This document shows, one piece after another, positions 46,038-47,281 of a stretch of DNA of 47,281 bases; position 1 is the stretch's first letter, and each line of letters begins with the position of its first letter. The position numbers and the translations under genes are program-made. The notes below the pieces were generated by a model. That model was given only the letters and a program-made list of their open reading frames with translations. It did no database searches and was not told the DNA's origin. Source of the DNA: Verrucomicrobiota bacterium (GTDB taxonomy: Bacteria; Verrucomicrobiota; Verrucomicrobiia; Chthoniobacterales; UBA10450); contig QHPG01000175.1 in the NCBI GenBank assembly GCA_003219005.1, positions 1-47,281 on the forward strand, written 5' to 3'.

Positions 46038-47281
46038 ATGCCGTTTCAGCTCGAATCGAACTACAGACCACGCGGCGACCAGCGGCAGGCAATTGCCAAG
46101 CTTTTGAAGTCAGTTGAGGCCGGGAATCGCCATCAAACACTGCTCGGCGTCACCGGTTCGGGCAAAACTTTCACCACTGCGAATGTAATCCAGAAGCTGG
46201 ACCGGCCGACGCTGGTCATTTCGCACAACAAAACTTTGGCCGCGCAGCTTTATTCGGAGTTTAAACAATTCTTCCCACGTAACGCAGTCGAATATTTCGT
46301 CAGCTACTTCGATTACTATCAGCCGGAAGCTTACATTCCCCGTTCCGACACTTACATCGAGAAGGATTCGTCGATCAACGAAGAGATCGAGCGTTTGCGA
46401 CTGGCGGCCACCAGCGCCCTTCTTTCGCGCCGCGACACCATCGTGGTTGCCAGCGTTTCATGCATCTACGGAATCACGTCGCCGGAAGATTACCTGCAGA
46501 TGTTGCTCACGGTAAAACGCGGACAACAAGTATCGCGCGAGGCCGTGCTCGGTCGTTTGATCGATATGCTCTACGAACGCAATGACGTGAATTTCGCGCG
46601 CGGCCGGTTTCGCGTGCGAGGCGACGTGGTCGAGGTTTATCCGGGTAGCGCCGATGAAGAAGGGATTCGACTCGAGTTCTTCGGCGACGAAATCGAAGCG
46701 ATCACGCGATTCGACCCGTTGACTGGTCACGCGCACGAATCACTCAGCGTAATCACATTTTTCCCGGCCAAACAGTTCGTGACGCCAGCGGACAAACTCA
46801 ATCGCGCGTTGCGCACCATTCGGGAAGAGCTTGAGCAACGTATCGTGGAACTCGAATCGCAGAACAAATTACTCGAGGCGCAACGGCTCCGAATGCGGAC
46901 TGAATACGACCTGGAGATGTTGCAGGAAATGGGCTTCTGCAACGGGATCGAAAATTATTCGCGACACTTGTCGGGACGCCCTCCCGGCTCGAAGCCCTAC
47001 ACCATCATCGACTTCTTCCCGAAAGATTTCTTGGTTGTTGTCGATGAGTCGCACGCGACGATCCCACAAATCGGAGGGATGTACGAAGGTGACCGTTCGC
47101 GCAAGACCGTGCTCGTGAATTATGGGTTTCGCTTGCCGAGCGCGCTCGACAATCGGCCGCTCAATTTCGACGAGTTCATGAAGATGACGAACCAGATTAT
47201 CTACATGAGCGCGACGCCGGCAGAATTTGAAATTCAAAACAGCGTAGTAGGCAACAAGGGATATATCCCGCATCGACGACA
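46038..47281 (+). CDS. uvrB: excinuclease ABC subunit B, 3' end beyond window
   Basis: [52 protein letters not shown]...[36 protein letters not shown]; open to window end, so absent from the ORF track. Confidence 0.97.
   Translation, partial: MPFQLESNYRPRGDQRQAIAKLLKSVEAGNRHQTLLGVTGSGKTFTTANVIQKLDRPTLVISHNKTLAAQLYSEFKQFFPRNAVEYFVSYFDYYQPEAYIPRSDTYIEKDSSINEEIERLRLAATSALLSRRDTIVVASVSCIYGITSPEDYLQMLLTVKRGQQVSREAVLGRLIDMLYERNDVNFARGRFRVRGDVVEVYPGSADEEGIRLEFFGDEIEAITRFDPLTGHAHESLSVITFFPAKQFVTPADKLNRALRTIREELEQRIVELESQNKLLEAQRLRMRTEYDLEMLQEMGFCNGIENYSRHLSGRPPGSKPYTIIDFFPKDFLVVVDESHATIPQIGGMYEGDRSRKTVLVNYGFRLPSALDNRPLNFDEFMKMTNQIIYMSATPAEFEIQNSVVGNKGYIPHRR

Noticed and set aside
46000-46120. GCCGGGAATCGC repeated upstream of and within uvrB
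   Set aside because: A 12-nt coincidence with no further similarity
1-47281. CRISPR array, integrase, transposase or known anti-phage defence system
   Set aside because: No direct-repeat/spacer pattern and no recognisable protein of these classes in any frame I could read

Overview
Chromosomal window of about 47 kb that looks like a Verrucomicrobiota/PVC-type soil bacterium. That placement is inferred from gene content (CADD-type PqqC-like protein, futalosine menaquinone genes, TreS-maltokinase fusion); no marker search was run. It is mostly housekeeping genes: treS-maltokinase, CADD-like protein, HtrA/DegP, recG, recJ, mqnA, mqnE, ECF sigma factor, MFS transporter, thpR, SDR, smpB, rpoZ, tRNA-Pro(CGG), FMN alpha-hydroxyacid oxidase, purH, AraC regulator, DUF5996, papain-like lipoprotein, RsbW-like ATPase, ruvB, xseA, glgB, dodecin, lysS, TPR/amidase/nnrDE/S2P cluster, two FlgO-TPR signalling genes (one damaged) and the 5' part of uvrB. 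The ORF track misses uvrB because it runs off the end. I found no rRNA, CRISPR, transposase or prophage. The most unusual content is structured repeat DNA filling intergenic gaps. (1) A family of 'GTAG - hairpin - hairpin - CTAC' elements, about 9-bp stems with 3-nt loops, has at least six copies; related hairpin DNA appears to be inserted in frame in recG and mqnA, with a more tentative case in treS. (2) Three inverted arrays of a degenerate octamer (GTTRAANN, strict 8-bp period) each fill a short intergenic gap. (3) One analogous inverted array has a 7-bp period. (4) Other inverted repeats supply start or stop codons to neighbouring genes. Two genes carry probable single-T frameshifts and one cyclase/TPR gene has a frameshifting internal deletion.
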